A stretch of 64,000 bases of DNA from Bartonella sp. M0177 (GTDB taxonomy: Bacteria; Pseudomonadota; Alphaproteobacteria; Rhizobiales; Rhizobiaceae). The translations under genes and the position numbers were made by a program. Within the stretch, counting starts at the first letter, position 1; each line of letters opens with the position of its first letter. Of the stretch, positions 18,680 to 28,658 are shown piece after piece. Below the pieces are notes generated by a model. It was given only the letters and a program-made list of their open reading frames with translations. It made no database searches and was not told where the DNA came from. The DNA is taken from the NCBI RefSeq assembly GCF_016102285.1, contig NZ_JACFOY010000001.1:1674001-1738000 (forward strand). Direction: 5' to 3'.

Positions 18680-18994
18680 TCATCTGTGCAGTGAGATAAG
18701 TTTATCACTTTTCGGGTTCAAGACACCCATAAAGTCAAAAATTCTTTCTATCCTGCCATCCCGCTTATATGATTTTTCACATAGTCTTTTCATGTCGTCA
18801 ATCTTTGTCAGGCTGAAGGGCTTATCCGGTTGCAGCGCTATGACATCGCGGCCGAATGTAGCACCCGCCTTAAAAAACACCGCTTTCCGGTCATTGTCAT
18901 AGACGTTATTTGCCCAATTGACTTGCCGCTCGAACGTTGTGTTCCGTCTGTACTTTGAAGAATTTTGAGCCTTCTCATCCATCTGACAAAGCAA
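18680..18994 (-). CDS. Hypothetical protein, 104 residues
   Basis: A basic, soluble-looking frame with no signal peptide or membrane helix. It ends 17 bp before tam on the same strand. The middle (NVYDNDRKAVFFKAGATFG to SLTKIDDMKRLCEKSYKRDG) looks like real protein, but I recognise no family and see no clear ribosome-binding site. It could be a small gene co-transcribed with tam or the remnant of a longer one. An alternative ATG lies four codons in. Confidence 0.4.
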   Translation of the reverse strand: MLCQMDEKAQNSSKYRRNTTFERQVNWANNVYDNDRKAVFFKAGATFGRDVIALQPDKPFSLTKIDDMKRLCEKSYKRDGRIERIFDFMGVLNPKSDKLISLHR

Positions 18995-19178
18995 GGATAT
19001 AACAATCAGACAAGCTCGCTGGTTAATTGCACTGCTAGCAATGAGTTTTTGCTGTCAGATCTGGCGTCTATTTCCCCCTCCCATAACCATTGCCATAAAT
19101 GAGGCTTGAAGAAATGCGCCGAACAAAGCCCCCCCTCTTTTGCAATCATCAGATGATATTTAATAAAAAATTTCTTCA

Positions 19179-19208
19179 TAAAAAAAGCGGAGGTCATCTC
19201 CGCTTTTC
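19179..19208 (-). terminator. Intrinsic terminator of ettA
   Basis: AAAAGCGGAG-atga-CTCCGCTTTT followed by TTTATGAAG on the minus strand. The stem ends in A/T runs on both sides, so it could work in both directions. Confidence 0.8.
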
Positions 19209-19266
19209 AAAATTTCAAATTGGAAAACCGTATTTTTAGCACGGTATTTTAACCGCAACGGTCAAG

Positions 19267-20916
19267 TCAACGTGTTAAACGTTTATAGGTAACCCGTTTC
19301 GGATTGACCGATTCAGGTCCCAGACGGCGTATTTTGTCGGCCTCGTAATCTTCAAAATTGCCTTCAAACCATTCAACATGGCTATCTCCCTCGAAAGCCA
19401 ACATATGCGTTGCCAAACGGTCAAGAAACATACGATCGTGACTGATAACAACGGCGCAACCTGCAAAATTTTCGAGTGCCTCTTCGAGTGCTGCCAGCGT
19501 TTCGGTATCAAGATCATTGGTGGGCTCGTCAAGCAATAGCACATTGCCGCCTTCTTTCAGCAGTTTTGCAAGATGCACGCGATTTCTCTGGCCGCCTGAA
19601 AGATTGCCAACCTTTTGTTGCTGGTCGCTTCCCTTGAAGTTGAACGCACCGCAATAGGCACGGCTGTTCATCTCATATTTGCCGAGTTTGATGATGTCGT
19701 TACCGCCGGAAATTTCTTCCCAGACTGTTTTATTCGGGTCGAGTGCGTCACGGCTTTGGTCAACATAGCTCATTTTCACTGTGTCGCCGATACGAATTGT
19801 TCCCGAATCCGGTTTTTCCTGACCGGTTAGCATTTTGAACAAAGTTGTTTTGCCGGCACCATTGGGGCCTATCACCCCGACAATACCACCAGCCGGCAAT
19901 TTGAAAGACAGATCGTCAATCAAGACATGTTCGCCGAACCCTTTGGTCAAATGTTCTACTTCAATAACAACCTGCCCCAGTCTTTCGCCAACCGGAATGA
20001 TGATTTGTGCTTCACCAGGGCGACGATCATTTGCAGCCTTGACCAATTCATCATAAGCCTTGATACGCGCTTTCGACTTTGCCTGACGGGCCTTCGGGCT
20101 TGATGCAATCCATTCCTGTTCACGCGTCAAAGCTTTCTGGCGGGCAGCTTCTTCACGGCCTTCCTGTGCAAGACGTTTGGCTTTGGCTTCCAGATAGGCC
20201 GAATAGTTGCCCTCGTAAGGTATGCCATGTCCACGATCAAGCTCCAGAATCCAGCCGGTGACGTGATCAAGGAAATAACGATCGTGGGTGATGATGAGAA
20301 CAGCCCCCGGATATTCGCGCAAATGCTTTTCCAGCCATGCTGTCGTTTCGGCATCAAGATGGTTGGTCGGCTCGTCAAGCAAAAGTAAATCAGGCTGTTG
20401 CAGCAGCAATTTACATAAAGCGACACGGCGTTTTTCACCACCTGACAGTTTTGAAACATCGGCATCTGCGGGCGGGCAACGCAATGCATCCATTGCCATT
20501 TCTACCTGCGAATCGAGATCCCAGAGGTTTTGACTATCGATGATGTCCTGAAGTTTTGCACCTTCATCAGCGGTCTCATCAGAATAATTCATCATCAATT
20601 CATTATAGCGGTCAAGAATTGCCTTTTTATCGGCAACACCTTCCATCACATTGCCGCGCACATCTTTTGACAGATCAAGCGCCGGCTCTTGCGGCAAATA
20701 TCCGCATGTCGCCCCCTCTGCGAGCCAGGCTTCGCCGGTGAACTCCTTGTCAATGCCTGCCATAATCCGCAAAATTGTCGACTTACCGGCACCGTTAGGC
20801 CCCAGAATACCTATTTTTGCATCGGGATAAAAAGACAGATTGATATTGTCCAAAATCTTTTTATTGCCATAGGATTTGCTCAGACCAGCCATGTGATAGA
20901 TAAATTGCCGCGCCAT
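19267..20916 (-). CDS. ettA: Energy-dependent translational throttle protein EttA (ABC-F)
   Basis: ABC-F ATPase that binds the ribosomal E site and gates the first elongation steps according to ADP/ATP ratio. It has two ATPase domains with Walker [10 protein letters not shown] and GPNGAGKTT and signatures [12 protein letters not shown] and [12 protein letters not shown], and no membrane helices. The start [25 protein letters not shown], the arm region with [18 protein letters not shown] and the 549-residue length match EttA rather than Uup or YheS. Single gene with its own terminator. Confidence 0.95.
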   Translation of the reverse strand: MARQFIYHMAGLSKSYGNKKILDNINLSFYPDAKIGILGPNGAGKSTILRIMAGIDKEFTGEAWLAEGATCGYLPQEPALDLSKDVRGNVMEGVADKKAILDRYNELMMNYSDETADEGAKLQDIIDSQNLWDLDSQVEMAMDALRCPPADADVSKLSGGEKRRVALCKLLLQQPDLLLLDEPTNHLDAETTAWLEKHLREYPGAVLIITHDRYFLDHVTGWILELDRGHGIPYEGNYSAYLEAKAKRLAQEGREEAARQKALTREQEWIASSPKARQAKSKARIKAYDELVKAANDRRPGEAQIIIPVGERLGQVVIEVEHLTKGFGEHVLIDDLSFKLPAGGIVGVIGPNGAGKTTLFKMLTGQEKPDSGTIRIGDTVKMSYVDQSRDALDPNKTVWEEISGGNDIIKLGKYEMNSRAYCGAFNFKGSDQQQKVGNLSGGQRNRVHLAKLLKEGGNVLLLDEPTNDLDTETLAALEEALENFAGCAVVISHDRMFLDRLATHMLAFEGDSHVEWFEGNFEDYEADKIRRLGPESVNPKRVTYKRLTR

Positions 20917-21481
20917 ATATTTTCCATTCCTTGATTACTGCGCTTGATTAAACGCCTTCATCGACATTTCCCGTGGAAATGCGTTCAAAACAAATTCTTT
21001 TCTGATCTTTTAACCGAAAGAGTTGGTCTCGGCAATCTTTAGCCGCAGCAATCTTTGGCCCAGAAAAACAATTTTTAAAAAGCAAAACAAACTTAAAAAA
21101 GCAAACAATTTTAAAAGCCAAAACTTGTTTTCAATTTCTGTTTAATGACTAAGCTCATCAAATTATGCGAGACCTGTTCACCGGATATGCCCATGATACC
21201 AAATCTTCAAATCGGCAAACAAAGCTTCTGAAATAGCGGTGGCGAAGATCTCGCGTTCCGGAATAATTAAAGCCGAGTGCGAATTTTTTCGTCACTCGGC
21301 TTCCCCTCTGGCAATAAGCAAAACGCTTTTCAAGCGTTTGCTCCCTGTATTGGTTTAAAAGTTGGAAAATCCTACCAACTTTTCATATTTTTGATATTAA
21401 CATGAAACAATACTGCTTTATTTTACTCACTGACGCAAGTAAAAATACCAAGCAACGGGAGACCCTTCCAGTTATAAACCA
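20917..21481. other. Gap with one hairpin
   Basis: About 560 bp between divergent genes. It contains AAGCCGAGTG..CACTCGGCTT (21270-21303), a 10-bp stem with a long loop and no T-run on either strand. No frame is supported. Confidence 0.5.
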
Positions 21482-22066
21482 ATGACTGAAAAACCCTTAC
21501 AGAAAAGCCGGTCACAGCCGCGAAAAAAACCGGTCATTTTTGACCGGAACGGTAACACAGACGTTTTTTTTGAAGCAAAACATACCTTGCTTGTCCCCGA
21601 TTGTTTGTTTGAAATGTCCGCTTCACTCGCCACAGTCGATAAAACAGTTTATCGGATTGACCGTAAATTGAAGCTGCAAAACGCTCCGGAAGACAGAAAC
21701 ATAGTGATCTATGCCCCCTTTCCATTGGGCTTATGGGCACTTCACACATTTACTCGAAGTCATTCGATAAAACTCGTTCTTGATAAACAGAAGAGTTATA
21801 GTTACTGGCGTTTACTGTTATTGCGACTAACGTTAAAGAATGAAAAGCGACGCATGGGGTCAGATGTTTTTAGCCCGCTTATGATGCGACGCTTACGTGA
21901 CATTTTATCGGTTGCCGATTATTACGCTCTCACAATCGGTGATTGGCTGTCTTTTCCGGACAAGTTACCACAGCAACTTTTCGGATTATCGAAGAATATT
22001 TTTTGGCTCACCGACAAAACGTCCCATCGTGAAATTTGTGATTTTGTCAATTCGGACAGCTTTTAA
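21482..22066 (+). CDS. Hypothetical protein, 194 residues
   Basis: Basic N-terminus (KSRSQPRKKPV), then a mixed alpha/beta-looking body with a hydrophobic stretch IVIYAPFPLGLWALHTF and an arginine/leucine-rich section (YWRLLLLRLTLKNEKRRMG). No signal peptide and no family recognised. Codons 18-24 contain a 7-bp perfect hairpin (CCGGTCA-TTTT-TGACCGG). The gene just upstream of the small secreted protein gene is on the same strand, about 95 bp apart. Real by length and composition; function unknown. Confidence 0.65.
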   Translation: MTEKPLQKSRSQPRKKPVIFDRNGNTDVFFEAKHTLLVPDCLFEMSASLATVDKTVYRIDRKLKLQNAPEDRNIVIYAPFPLGLWALHTFTRSHSIKLVLDKQKSYSYWRLLLLRLTLKNEKRRMGSDVFSPLMMRRLRDILSVADYYALTIGDWLSFPDKLPQQLFGLSKNIFWLTDKTSHREICDFVNSDSF

Positions 22067-22160
22067 TTGTCAACTTAATCGTCAACTTTACGTTGGACGA
22101 GCGGGCTTTATTGCGATATCGCAAATGTTAAGCTCGCTAGATATAAATGAGGAGAATTTG

Positions 22161-22502
22161 ATGCGCTTTATTGCTGCACTCATCATAATTGTTTTTTTTC
22201 AAACAAATCTGTTCGCTCAGGAAACGAACGTAAAATGTACAGATTTGGCGGGAATAGGTCGTTCGGTCATGATGGTTCGCCAAAGCGGTGTTCCTATTGA
22301 TAAAGCAACAAGTCTCGTTCTTAACGGGTTAAAAGAAAAATCGGCCGAAGATCAGAAAATTCTTGATCCGGTTTTCAGAAAAATCGTCGAACTTGCCTAT
22401 CAGGAAAAGCAGTTTTCGACCAATCGTGAACGGATTGATGCCACCGCAAATTTCGAGCAAACCATCTTGAAGCGTTGCGAAAGACGACTTCCGAGAAGTT
22501 GA
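22161..22502 (+). CDS. Small secreted protein of unknown function
   Basis: 113 residues starting MRFIAALIIIVFFQTNLFAQ, a clear signal peptide with probable cleavage after LFA. The ATG at 22161 has GAGGAG seven bases upstream, which fixes the start; the open frame extends further upstream but that part is not credited. The mature part has two cysteines (KCTDL and KRCERR) that could form one disulphide, and is helical and charged. No family recognised. Confidence 0.75.
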   Translation: MRFIAALIIIVFFQTNLFAQETNVKCTDLAGIGRSVMMVRQSGVPIDKATSLVLNGLKEKSAEDQKILDPVFRKIVELAYQEKQFSTNRERIDATANFEQTILKRCERRLPRS

Positions 22503-22773
22503 GAAAACTGCATGATCATTTTCTGAATGAACGGCAATATATAAGCTCGTCGCCGTTATCTTCATTTCGCTCTTTTCCTGAGATGAAAACAAACAAACTT
22601 GAAGCCAAGGACATTTCACAGGACAAGGCAAGCGATAGAACGTACCAACCGTTGTTTTCATGAACGGTCGTTCCAGTCAGTGTTCAGGCCGCATTTCTTC
22701 CGCCGATTCTGATTGAACGGGCAATTTCAGCGCAGATATGACCTACAGTTCGAATTGATAACCGGAAACGGGG

Positions 22774-23406
22774 TTAGACTTTAAAGGAAAACCCTGTTTT
22801 CATTTCCGACTCATACTGTTTTCTAATTGATAGATAGTCATGATCTTCAAGATAGTTCGGGAAGTCTTTGCCGTTCGTGTATGCCAGTCGTGATTGCTCG
22901 TTGATCCGGTCATGAACATTTTTAAGCAAATTATAGAGTTCACTATCAATATCGAAATTCTTTGCCGCAACTCCGTTGCGTCTGGCTGAAGCTTCATAAT
23001 CAGACACGATATGCGCTCGTTTATCATTCCAAAGAAATGTCTGCTTTTCCTTCACCCCTGCCTTATCCAATGACTTTATACTGGCTTCTTGTGCAGCAGC
23101 ATAATCACCTGATTTGTTATATTCAGCCCAAAAAGCATCAAGCGTCTGCTTCTCAAGAAAGAAGCCAGCATTGGCTTTATCTTCCTCATTATACAATCCA
23201 TCTTCATTGAGAAGAATAGAGGCTAAATCCTCGCGTGAAAGACCTTCAAACGACTTTGGATCAGAGGTCAAATTAAATTTTACGGGGCTAGTTTCTTGCT
23301 TTTGCCCGGACGCATCAGCTTTCGTTAAAGTTGACGTTCGAGAATTTGCCTCGGTCATCTGTCGGGGTGAAATATTTGTATATTTTGTATATGAAGTATT
23401 TATCAT
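22774..23406 (-). CDS. Hypothetical protein, 210 residues
   Basis: Hydrophilic protein with no signal peptide or membrane helix. The first 50 residues are S/T/N/K-rich and probably disordered (TEANSRTSTLTKADASGQ); the rest is acidic and helical (GLSREDLASILLNEDGLYNEEDK onward). The low-complexity N-terminus and helical body are compatible with a secreted effector or flagellar/type III chaperone client, but no specific family is recognised. It stands alone, convergent with 22161-22502, and its 5' side is AT-rich. Confidence 0.65.
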   Translation of the reverse strand: MINTSYTKYTNISPRQMTEANSRTSTLTKADASGQKQETSPVKFNLTSDPKSFEGLSREDLASILLNEDGLYNEEDKANAGFFLEKQTLDAFWAEYNKSGDYAAAQEASIKSLDKAGVKEKQTFLWNDKRAHIVSDYEASARRNGVAAKNFDIDSELYNLLKNVHDRINEQSRLAYTNGKDFPNYLEDHDYLSIRKQYESEMKTGFSFKV

Positions 23407-23842
23407 GTTACAAACCTTGAATTGGCATGTACTGTCATCATGTCAGCCGACTACCCGATAGCATTTTTCATAAATGCAATTATTACTATATCATGAATTA
23501 TTATTATTAGCAATTTTATGAGTATTCATATTTTTCATGATCTCGATAAATACAGGACATACATATATCTATCATAAATCTTCTTCATTTTTCCGAGACC
23601 TTTAGACACAAATATTTCTAAAGAACTTGACCATATGCATCAGCACCCGATTGCAATGAAGCGAATTTTTTGAACCAGTGAGATGATTTGAAAATCATAT
23701 AGTGAAACCACATTGTGTGGTTCATCGGTAAAATAGTGACAAAACAATAACTTGTTTCAAGGCAAAAACATTTCCATTTCGCCCTGACCGGAAAGAAAAC
23801 CGGAATGAAATGAAGACCGGAAGAATTTGTCCTGAATTTTTC
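23407..23842. other. AT-rich gap
   Basis: About 435 bp upstream of the preceding hypothetical gene and past the end of pncA. It has A/T-rich stretches (23460-23560) and no supported gene. TTCCATTTCGCC..GGAATGAAATG near 23773-23813 is a loose inverted repeat beyond pncA. Confidence 0.45.
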
Positions 23843-24454
23843 TTAAACAGCGCCCATTAATAGCTTTACGCCAGAATCATTCATGGTTTTCAGCATAAGA
23901 TCAAGCGAGCCGTTGAGATCGATACCGGCACAGGCAGCAAGCGCTACTGACACTTCAAAGCCACAATTTTTGGCGTCCAGCGCTGAATAGGCCACACAGA
24001 AATCGGTTGCAAGGCCGCAGAATGTAAGTTTGTTAATGCCGCGCTCCTTCAGATAGCCGCGCAACCCTGTCGGGGTTTTACGATCATTTTCAAAAAAAGC
24101 CGAATAACTGTCAATTTCCGGATTCATCCCCTTGCGAATGATCATTTCTGCCTTATCCACAGGCAGAGACCCGTGAAGAGCTGCACCTTCCGACCCCTGG
24201 ATACAATGATCCGGCCAAAGTGTTTGCGGGCCGTAATCGACTGTTATTGTGTCATAAGGAGAAAAACCCGAATGGTTCGACGCAAAACTTTGATGGTTTT
24301 GCGGATGCCAATCCTGAGTAAGGATAACATGGTTGAAGCGCATCATAAGCGCGTAAACGGTTGGAAGGATAAGATCACCTTCGGGAACCGCAAGTGCACC
24401 ACCGGGTAAAAAATCATTTTGTACGTCAACGACAATAAGTGCCTCGGCAGCCAT
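23843..24454 (-). CDS. pncA: Nicotinamidase
   Basis: Hydrolyses nicotinamide to nicotinate for NAD salvage. The catalytic triad of the isochorismatase-like fold is visible as D10 (VVDVQNDF), K108 (IRKGM) and C153 (LATDFCV), with metal ligands D48, H50 and H54 in TQDWHPQNH. 203 residues is normal. It is divergent from ugd. A NiaP-like nicotinate transporter candidate lies 28 kb to the right, so import and salvage may both be present. Confidence 0.94.
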   Translation of the reverse strand: MAAEALIVVDVQNDFLPGGALAVPEGDLILPTVYALMMRFNHVILTQDWHPQNHQSFASNHSGFSPYDTITVDYGPQTLWPDHCIQGSEGAALHGSLPVDKAEMIIRKGMNPEIDSYSAFFENDRKTPTGLRGYLKERGINKLTFCGLATDFCVAYSALDAKNCGFEVSVALAACAGIDLNGSLDLMLKTMNDSGVKLLMGAV

Positions 24455-24543
24455 TTTTCTCCCCTCAATTCCTTAAGTGACAGTTGCAGTCACGTGAAAA
24501 CAGTCATATCAAACAAGAACAATATTTTGCAAGGAAGACTTTG

Positions 24544-25842
24544 ATGAAAATTACCATGATCGGTAGCGGTTATGTCGGGCTGGTTTCAGGTGTTTGTTTC
24601 GCCGAATTCGGATTCGATGTGACCTGTGTTGATGCCAATCCTGATATTATTGCCCGATTGAAAAAAGGCGAAGTCACTATTTTTGAACCCGGACTCGACG
24701 AGATGATGGTCAGAAACATCAAAGAACAACGTCTGTCATTTTCAATCGATCTTGAAAATAGTGTCAAAGAAGCTGATGTGATTTTTCTGGCTGTTGGCAC
24801 GCCATCGCGTCGCGGTGACGGTGAAGCAGATCTACACTTTATAGAACAGGCTGCCGATCAGGTGGCACGCGCTATGAAGGATGGTGCGGTTATCGTCATT
24901 AAATCGACTGTTGTTGTTGGCACCAATTCGCGCATTCGTAAACGTATCGAAAAATTGCGTCCGGATATTCATTTTTCAATGGTTTCCAACCCCGAATTTT
25001 TACGTGAAGGTTCGGCTATTGAAGACTTCATGCGCCCTGATCGGGTTGTTGTGGGTGTCGAAGATGAACGCGGACGCGAAACAATGCGCAGGCTCTATCG
25101 GCCGCTTTACTTAAGGGAAACGCCACTGGTCATTACTTCGCTCGAGAATGCCGAATTGATAAAATACGCGGCCAATGCCTTCCTTGCAATGAAGGTCACT
25201 TTTATCAATCAGGTTGCCGATTTATGCGAAAAAACCGGCGGCAATATTCAGGAAGTTGCTCAGGCAATCGGCATGGATAAACGTATCGGTTCCAAATTTT
25301 TACATGCCGGTCCCGGTTTTGGTGGCTCTTGTTTTCCCAAAGATACACGCGCCTTTGCAGCGACCGGCCTTCATTACAATGCCCCCCAACAATTGATTGA
25401 AACCGTTATTTCAATCAACGAAGAACGTAAGATAAAAATGGGTGAACGCATTGTCAAAGCGGCAAAAGAAAGAAACACCGATAAAGTTGCCGTTCTTGGT
25501 GTAACATTCAAACCCAATACCGATGACATACGGGAATCTCCTGCTTTGAGCATTATCAAAGTTTTACAGGAGGCGGGCTTGACGATACGTGCCCATGATC
25601 CGGAAGGGGAAGAACAGGCCAAAAAAGTCCTCAATAACATTGTCTGGTGTTCCTCTCCTTATGAAGCTGCAAAAGGTGCCGGAGTACTCACAATTATTAC
25701 GGAATGGAATGCCTATCGCGCACTTAATCTGAAAAAACTCGCTGAACTTATGCCTCAGGGGAAAATTGTAGATTTGCGCAATATCTATAAAAAGGAAGAA
25801 TTTCAAAATATAGACTTGGACTATATATCCATTGGCCGTTGA
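24544..25842 (+). CDS. ugd: UDP-glucose 6-dehydrogenase
   Basis: Oxidises UDP-glucose to UDP-glucuronate with two NAD+. It has the N-terminal Rossmann motif MKITMIGSGYVGLVSG, the catalytic cysteine C263 in GPGFGGSCFPKD and the C-terminal UDP-binding domain with GVTFKPNTDDIRESP. ATG 24544 has AAGGAAG upstream; a longer frame from 24484 is open but unsupported. UDP-GlcA and, after epimerisation, UDP-GalA feed surface polysaccharide and lipid A decoration, which fits the GT39 gene 115 bp downstream. Confidence 0.95.
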   Translation: MKITMIGSGYVGLVSGVCFAEFGFDVTCVDANPDIIARLKKGEVTIFEPGLDEMMVRNIKEQRLSFSIDLENSVKEADVIFLAVGTPSRRGDGEADLHFIEQAADQVARAMKDGAVIVIKSTVVVGTNSRIRKRIEKLRPDIHFSMVSNPEFLREGSAIEDFMRPDRVVVGVEDERGRETMRRLYRPLYLRETPLVITSLENAELIKYAANAFLAMKVTFINQVADLCEKTGGNIQEVAQAIGMDKRIGSKFLHAGPGFGGSCFPKDTRAFAATGLHYNAPQQLIETVISINEERKIKMGERIVKAAKERNTDKVAVLGVTFKPNTDDIRESPALSIIKVLQEAGLTIRAHDPEGEEQAKKVLNNIVWCSSPYEAAKGAGVLTIITEWNAYRALNLKKLAELMPQGKIVDLRNIYKKEEFQNIDLDYISIGR

Positions 25843-25861
25843 TCAGGTTTCTGTTGTTATC

Positions 25862-25892
25862 CCTAACCGGCCCTATTGCGTGTCCGGTTAGG
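25862..25892. repeat. Inverted repeat after ugd
   Basis: CCTAACCGG and CCGGTTAGG with a 13-base loop, no T-run. It may be a weak terminator or an mRNA 3'-end stabiliser between ugd and the GT39 gene. Confidence 0.5.
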
Positions 25893-25956
25893 CAATTATA
25901 GTTGAAGTTTTAGAACAAAACTGTCTGTTGAATTATAGAATATAAGGATGGGGCCA

Positions 25957-27429
25957 ATGGCAAAATATAAACCGGATTACGGCAGCGCTGCTGTTTGCTT
26001 CATCATACTCTATTTTGCTTTCGAAACATTTTTTGTAACTGTTTTTTCACAAGGCGCCGGCCTTGATGATGCCGAGCTTGCCTCCAATATCAGTTTCTGG
26101 AATTGGGGCTATGGCGGCTCCCAACCACCGCTCTATACCTGGATTGCTTATGGAGTGGAGCAAGTCTTCGGACTTCATTTCTACTTGTTACAAGTGATCA
26201 AATTCGGTCTGCTTGCCACAACTTTTCTTGGTGTTTATCTTGGCCTCAGACTCCTTGATGTCCGCCCTGTAGTCGCGGGAGCTTCCATGCTTGCAATGTT
26301 TCTGCTTCCACAAATCGGATGGGAATCCCAACGCGCACTCACCCACTCCATCATGGGCACAGCAGGATCTGCCTATTCATTTGCCGCATTTTGTTTTTTT
26401 ATACGTAAACCGTCTTTTTCACGCGCAATCATTCTCGGACTTGCCTCTGCCGCCGCAATTTTAGGAAAATACAATGGCACACTTTTTCTCCTAGCACTTT
26501 TCTGCGGTACTGCTCTCACGCGCGAATTTCGTTACGCTTTGAAAAATCGCTATTTCCCTTTAGCTATTCTGACGACTTGTGTGGCAATCGCGCCTGCCTT
26601 CATCTATATGTTTGCACATCCCGCCAGTGTTGTTGCACGCGCCAATAAGCTTGCTATGGGCAAAACAGGAAACTTTTTTTCCGATCGTTTGAGCGGATTG
26701 GCCGACTTCTTTGTTGCTTCATTGGGGTTTGTGTCCGTTGCCCTTATTCTTGCCCTCATTCTTGCCGGTTTACACAGCTTTTCCAATTCAAAAGTATCAC
26801 AATTGACAACGCGGGAAGAAAACAGAGCCGAGCATCTTATTTATCATATCCTGCTTTTCGGAATTTTGCTTGTCCTTGCACTTGTTCTCGTGCTCGGTAT
26901 CACCAATGTCAAAGATCGTTGGCTGCAACCTCTGCTTTTCCTTGCACCAGCCTATTTCACACTCGTCCTCTCACGACTGTGTTATTCTTTGAAATATGTG
27001 CGTGCTTTCGGTCTGATAGGTGCGCTCGCAGCATTGGTCGTACCTTTTATTCTCTATATCAACATTGCCACGGCCTATAATCGTTTTGACCCGCCCGAAC
27101 AGCTCTTTGATTACAAAACACTTGATCAGGCACTTCGCACGGAAGGCCCGTTCAAAATGGTCTTTGCGCGCCACCCCCAATTACCGGGAAACCTACGTTT
27201 GATTGACCCGACGCTCAAAACCGTTCACGTCGGTTCTCCATTTGTCAGCGAAAAACTGGAAACGCCGCTTATGGTTTTGTGGTCCGGCAATGGAAAACTA
27301 CCGGAAGACTTGCGCGACACTCTGGTTGACGCCGGTTTACCTGTCGTCGGCAAAACCGGCGAAGTGAAAGTCGGTTTTATTGGCGGAAGCGATGTCAAAC
27401 GTATCGTTTCCTACCTTTATCTCCCCTGA
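25957..27429 (+). CDS. GT39-type lipid-linked sugar transferase (ArnT/Rgt-like)
   Basis: Integral membrane glycosyltransferase with about 11-12 helices and the periplasmic acidic motif D37-D38-AE shortly after helix 1, typical of family GT39/83 enzymes that take sugars from polyprenyl phosphate. In enteric bacteria ArnT puts aminoarabinose on lipid A; in Rhizobium RgtA-D put galacturonate on core or lipid A. ATG 25957 follows AAGGA at 8 bases and is preferred over ATG 25948. It follows ugd and faces the GT2/LABN pair. The sugar transferred is not known. Confidence 0.88.
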   Translation: MAKYKPDYGSAAVCFIILYFAFETFFVTVFSQGAGLDDAELASNISFWNWGYGGSQPPLYTWIAYGVEQVFGLHFYLLQVIKFGLLATTFLGVYLGLRLLDVRPVVAGASMLAMFLLPQIGWESQRALTHSIMGTAGSAYSFAAFCFFIRKPSFSRAIILGLASAAAILGKYNGTLFLLALFCGTALTREFRYALKNRYFPLAILTTCVAIAPAFIYMFAHPASVVARANKLAMGKTGNFFSDRLSGLADFFVASLGFVSVALILALILAGLHSFSNSKVSQLTTREENRAEHLIYHILLFGILLVLALVLVLGITNVKDRWLQPLLFLAPAYFTLVLSRLCYSLKYVRAFGLIGALAALVVPFILYINIATAYNRFDPPEQLFDYKTLDQALRTEGPFKMVFARHPQLPGNLRLIDPTLKTVHVGSPFVSEKLETPLMVLWSGNGKLPEDLRDTLVDAGLPVVGKTGEVKVGFIGGSDVKRIVSYLYLP

Positions 27430-27559
27430 CTTATATTTCGCTTGCCTTGCCTTACTTGACTTGCGGCCGACACCACAAACAGTGCTTTCCTCTCAAGAAA
27501 GAAAGCACAGCTTACCCGCTTGTCATAAAAAGCTTTTTTGTTTTACGAAAAAAGCGCAG

Positions 27560-27594
27560 TAAAAACTTTCAGCTCTTGGAAACAGGAGCTGAAG
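27560..27594 (-). terminator. Intrinsic terminator of the GT2/LABN operon
   Basis: TTCAGCTC..GAGCTGAA stem, followed by GTTTTTAC on the minus strand, just past the LABN stop. Confidence 0.7.
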
Positions 27595-27600
27595 TTCAAA

Positions 27601-27930
27601 TCATTCCGTCATGTGTTTGTGTTTCTTTTCGCGATAGATCAAGGAAAGATTGCGGATATAAACAATCAGGCCCAATCCCTGACCGGCAATAAACACCGGA
27701 TCTTTCTGGCGAATTGCATAAATGAATAAAAGGACACCCCCGCCGAGCGAGAAAAACCAGAAAGCAACCGGCATAACGCTTTTCTTTGCTTTTTCCGAGG
27801 CGAGCCACTGTACAACAAAACGCATCATAAAAAGCGCCTGCGCGACAAAACCCAGAACAATCCAGCCATCCCACTGGGCAACAAAGACATCATGGAGCCA
27901 TTGGGCAAATTGTGAGAATAAATCGCTCAT
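27601..27930 (-). CDS. Lipid A biosynthesis N-terminal (LABN) domain membrane protein
   Basis: A 109-residue protein with three hydrophobic helices and the LABN pattern GFVAQALFMMRFVVQWLASEKAKKSV..FWFFSLGGG. Family members are found alone or fused to glycosyltransferases that act on lipid carriers. The start MSDLFSQF at 27930 overlaps the upstream GT2 stop as ATGA; the longer open frame is not used. The GT2 enzyme lacks membrane helices, so this protein is a good candidate for its membrane anchor or lipid-carrier partner (inference). Confidence 0.87.
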   Translation of the reverse strand: MSDLFSQFAQWLHDVFVAQWDGWIVLGFVAQALFMMRFVVQWLASEKAKKSVMPVAFWFFSLGGGVLLFIYAIRQKDPVFIAGQGLGLIVYIRNLSLIYREKKHKHMTE

Positions 27931-28658
27931 TTTTCGCTCCGAGCACGTATTTCTGTTACCTTGGGAACAACTTTGCGCCTGCGGCGCAGCCACCAGACAC
28001 CATAAAGATCCAATATGCCCCGAAGCCCGCGATCGAGAATGCCGTAATTGGAATGCCCGTGGGCACGCTGGCGATCAATCACATCAATATGCGCGGTTTT
28101 GTAACCTTCCCGCAGAACCAGCGCCGGAAGATAGCGGTGCCAACCATCGAAAAATGGCAATTGTCGAAATAGATCGGTGCGGATTGCTTTTAATCCGCAT
28201 CCTGAATCACGCGTATTGTCTTTCAAAATTGCCTGCCGCAATTTATTGGCAAGTTTGGAAGAAAGCTGCTTCAATTTTGTATCGGTACGTTTCAAACGTT
28301 GACCGGCTGCAAGACCGTATTCCGGCCCCGCTGCAATAAGCGCGTCGGCAAGCTTCGGCAAATAAACCGGATTGTTTTGTCCATCTCCATCAATCGTCAG
28401 AACAATGTCTCCGGTAGCAGCAAAAACACCCGTACGCACCGCAGCACTTTGTCCGGCTGAACGGTCATGCCGGATATGGCGCAACGGTTTTCCCTCACTC
28501 ATGCGCTTATATAGTACCTGAGGTGTATCATCACTCGAACCATCGTCCACAACGAGAATCTCGTAATCGCGGCCTTGCATGGCATTATCGACTTCATCAA
28601 GCAAAAAGGCCAGATTTTCAGCTTCATTACGACAGGGAATAACGACAGATAGTTTCAT
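27927..28658 (-). CDS. GT2 glycosyltransferase, polyprenyl-phosphate sugar synthase type (DPM1/ArnC/RgtE-like)
   Basis: Transfers a nucleotide-activated sugar to undecaprenyl or dodecaprenyl phosphate on the cytoplasmic side. The GT-A fold starts MKLSVVIPCRNEAENL, with DDGSSDDT at 38-45 and the metal-binding D90-G-D92 followed by GQNNP, the family's key motif. At 243 residues it lacks the C-terminal membrane helices of ArnC or GtrB. It overlaps the LABN gene by 4 bp and converges on a GT39 transferase gene that would use its product. Confidence 0.9.
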   Translation of the reverse strand: MKLSVVIPCRNEAENLAFLLDEVDNAMQGRDYEILVVDDGSSDDTPQVLYKRMSEGKPLRHIRHDRSAGQSAAVRTGVFAATGDIVLTIDGDGQNNPVYLPKLADALIAAGPEYGLAAGQRLKRTDTKLKQLSSKLANKLRQAILKDNTRDSGCGLKAIRTDLFRQLPFFDGWHRYLPALVLREGYKTAHIDVIDRQRAHGHSNYGILDRGLRGILDLYGVWWLRRRRKVVPKVTEIRARSEK

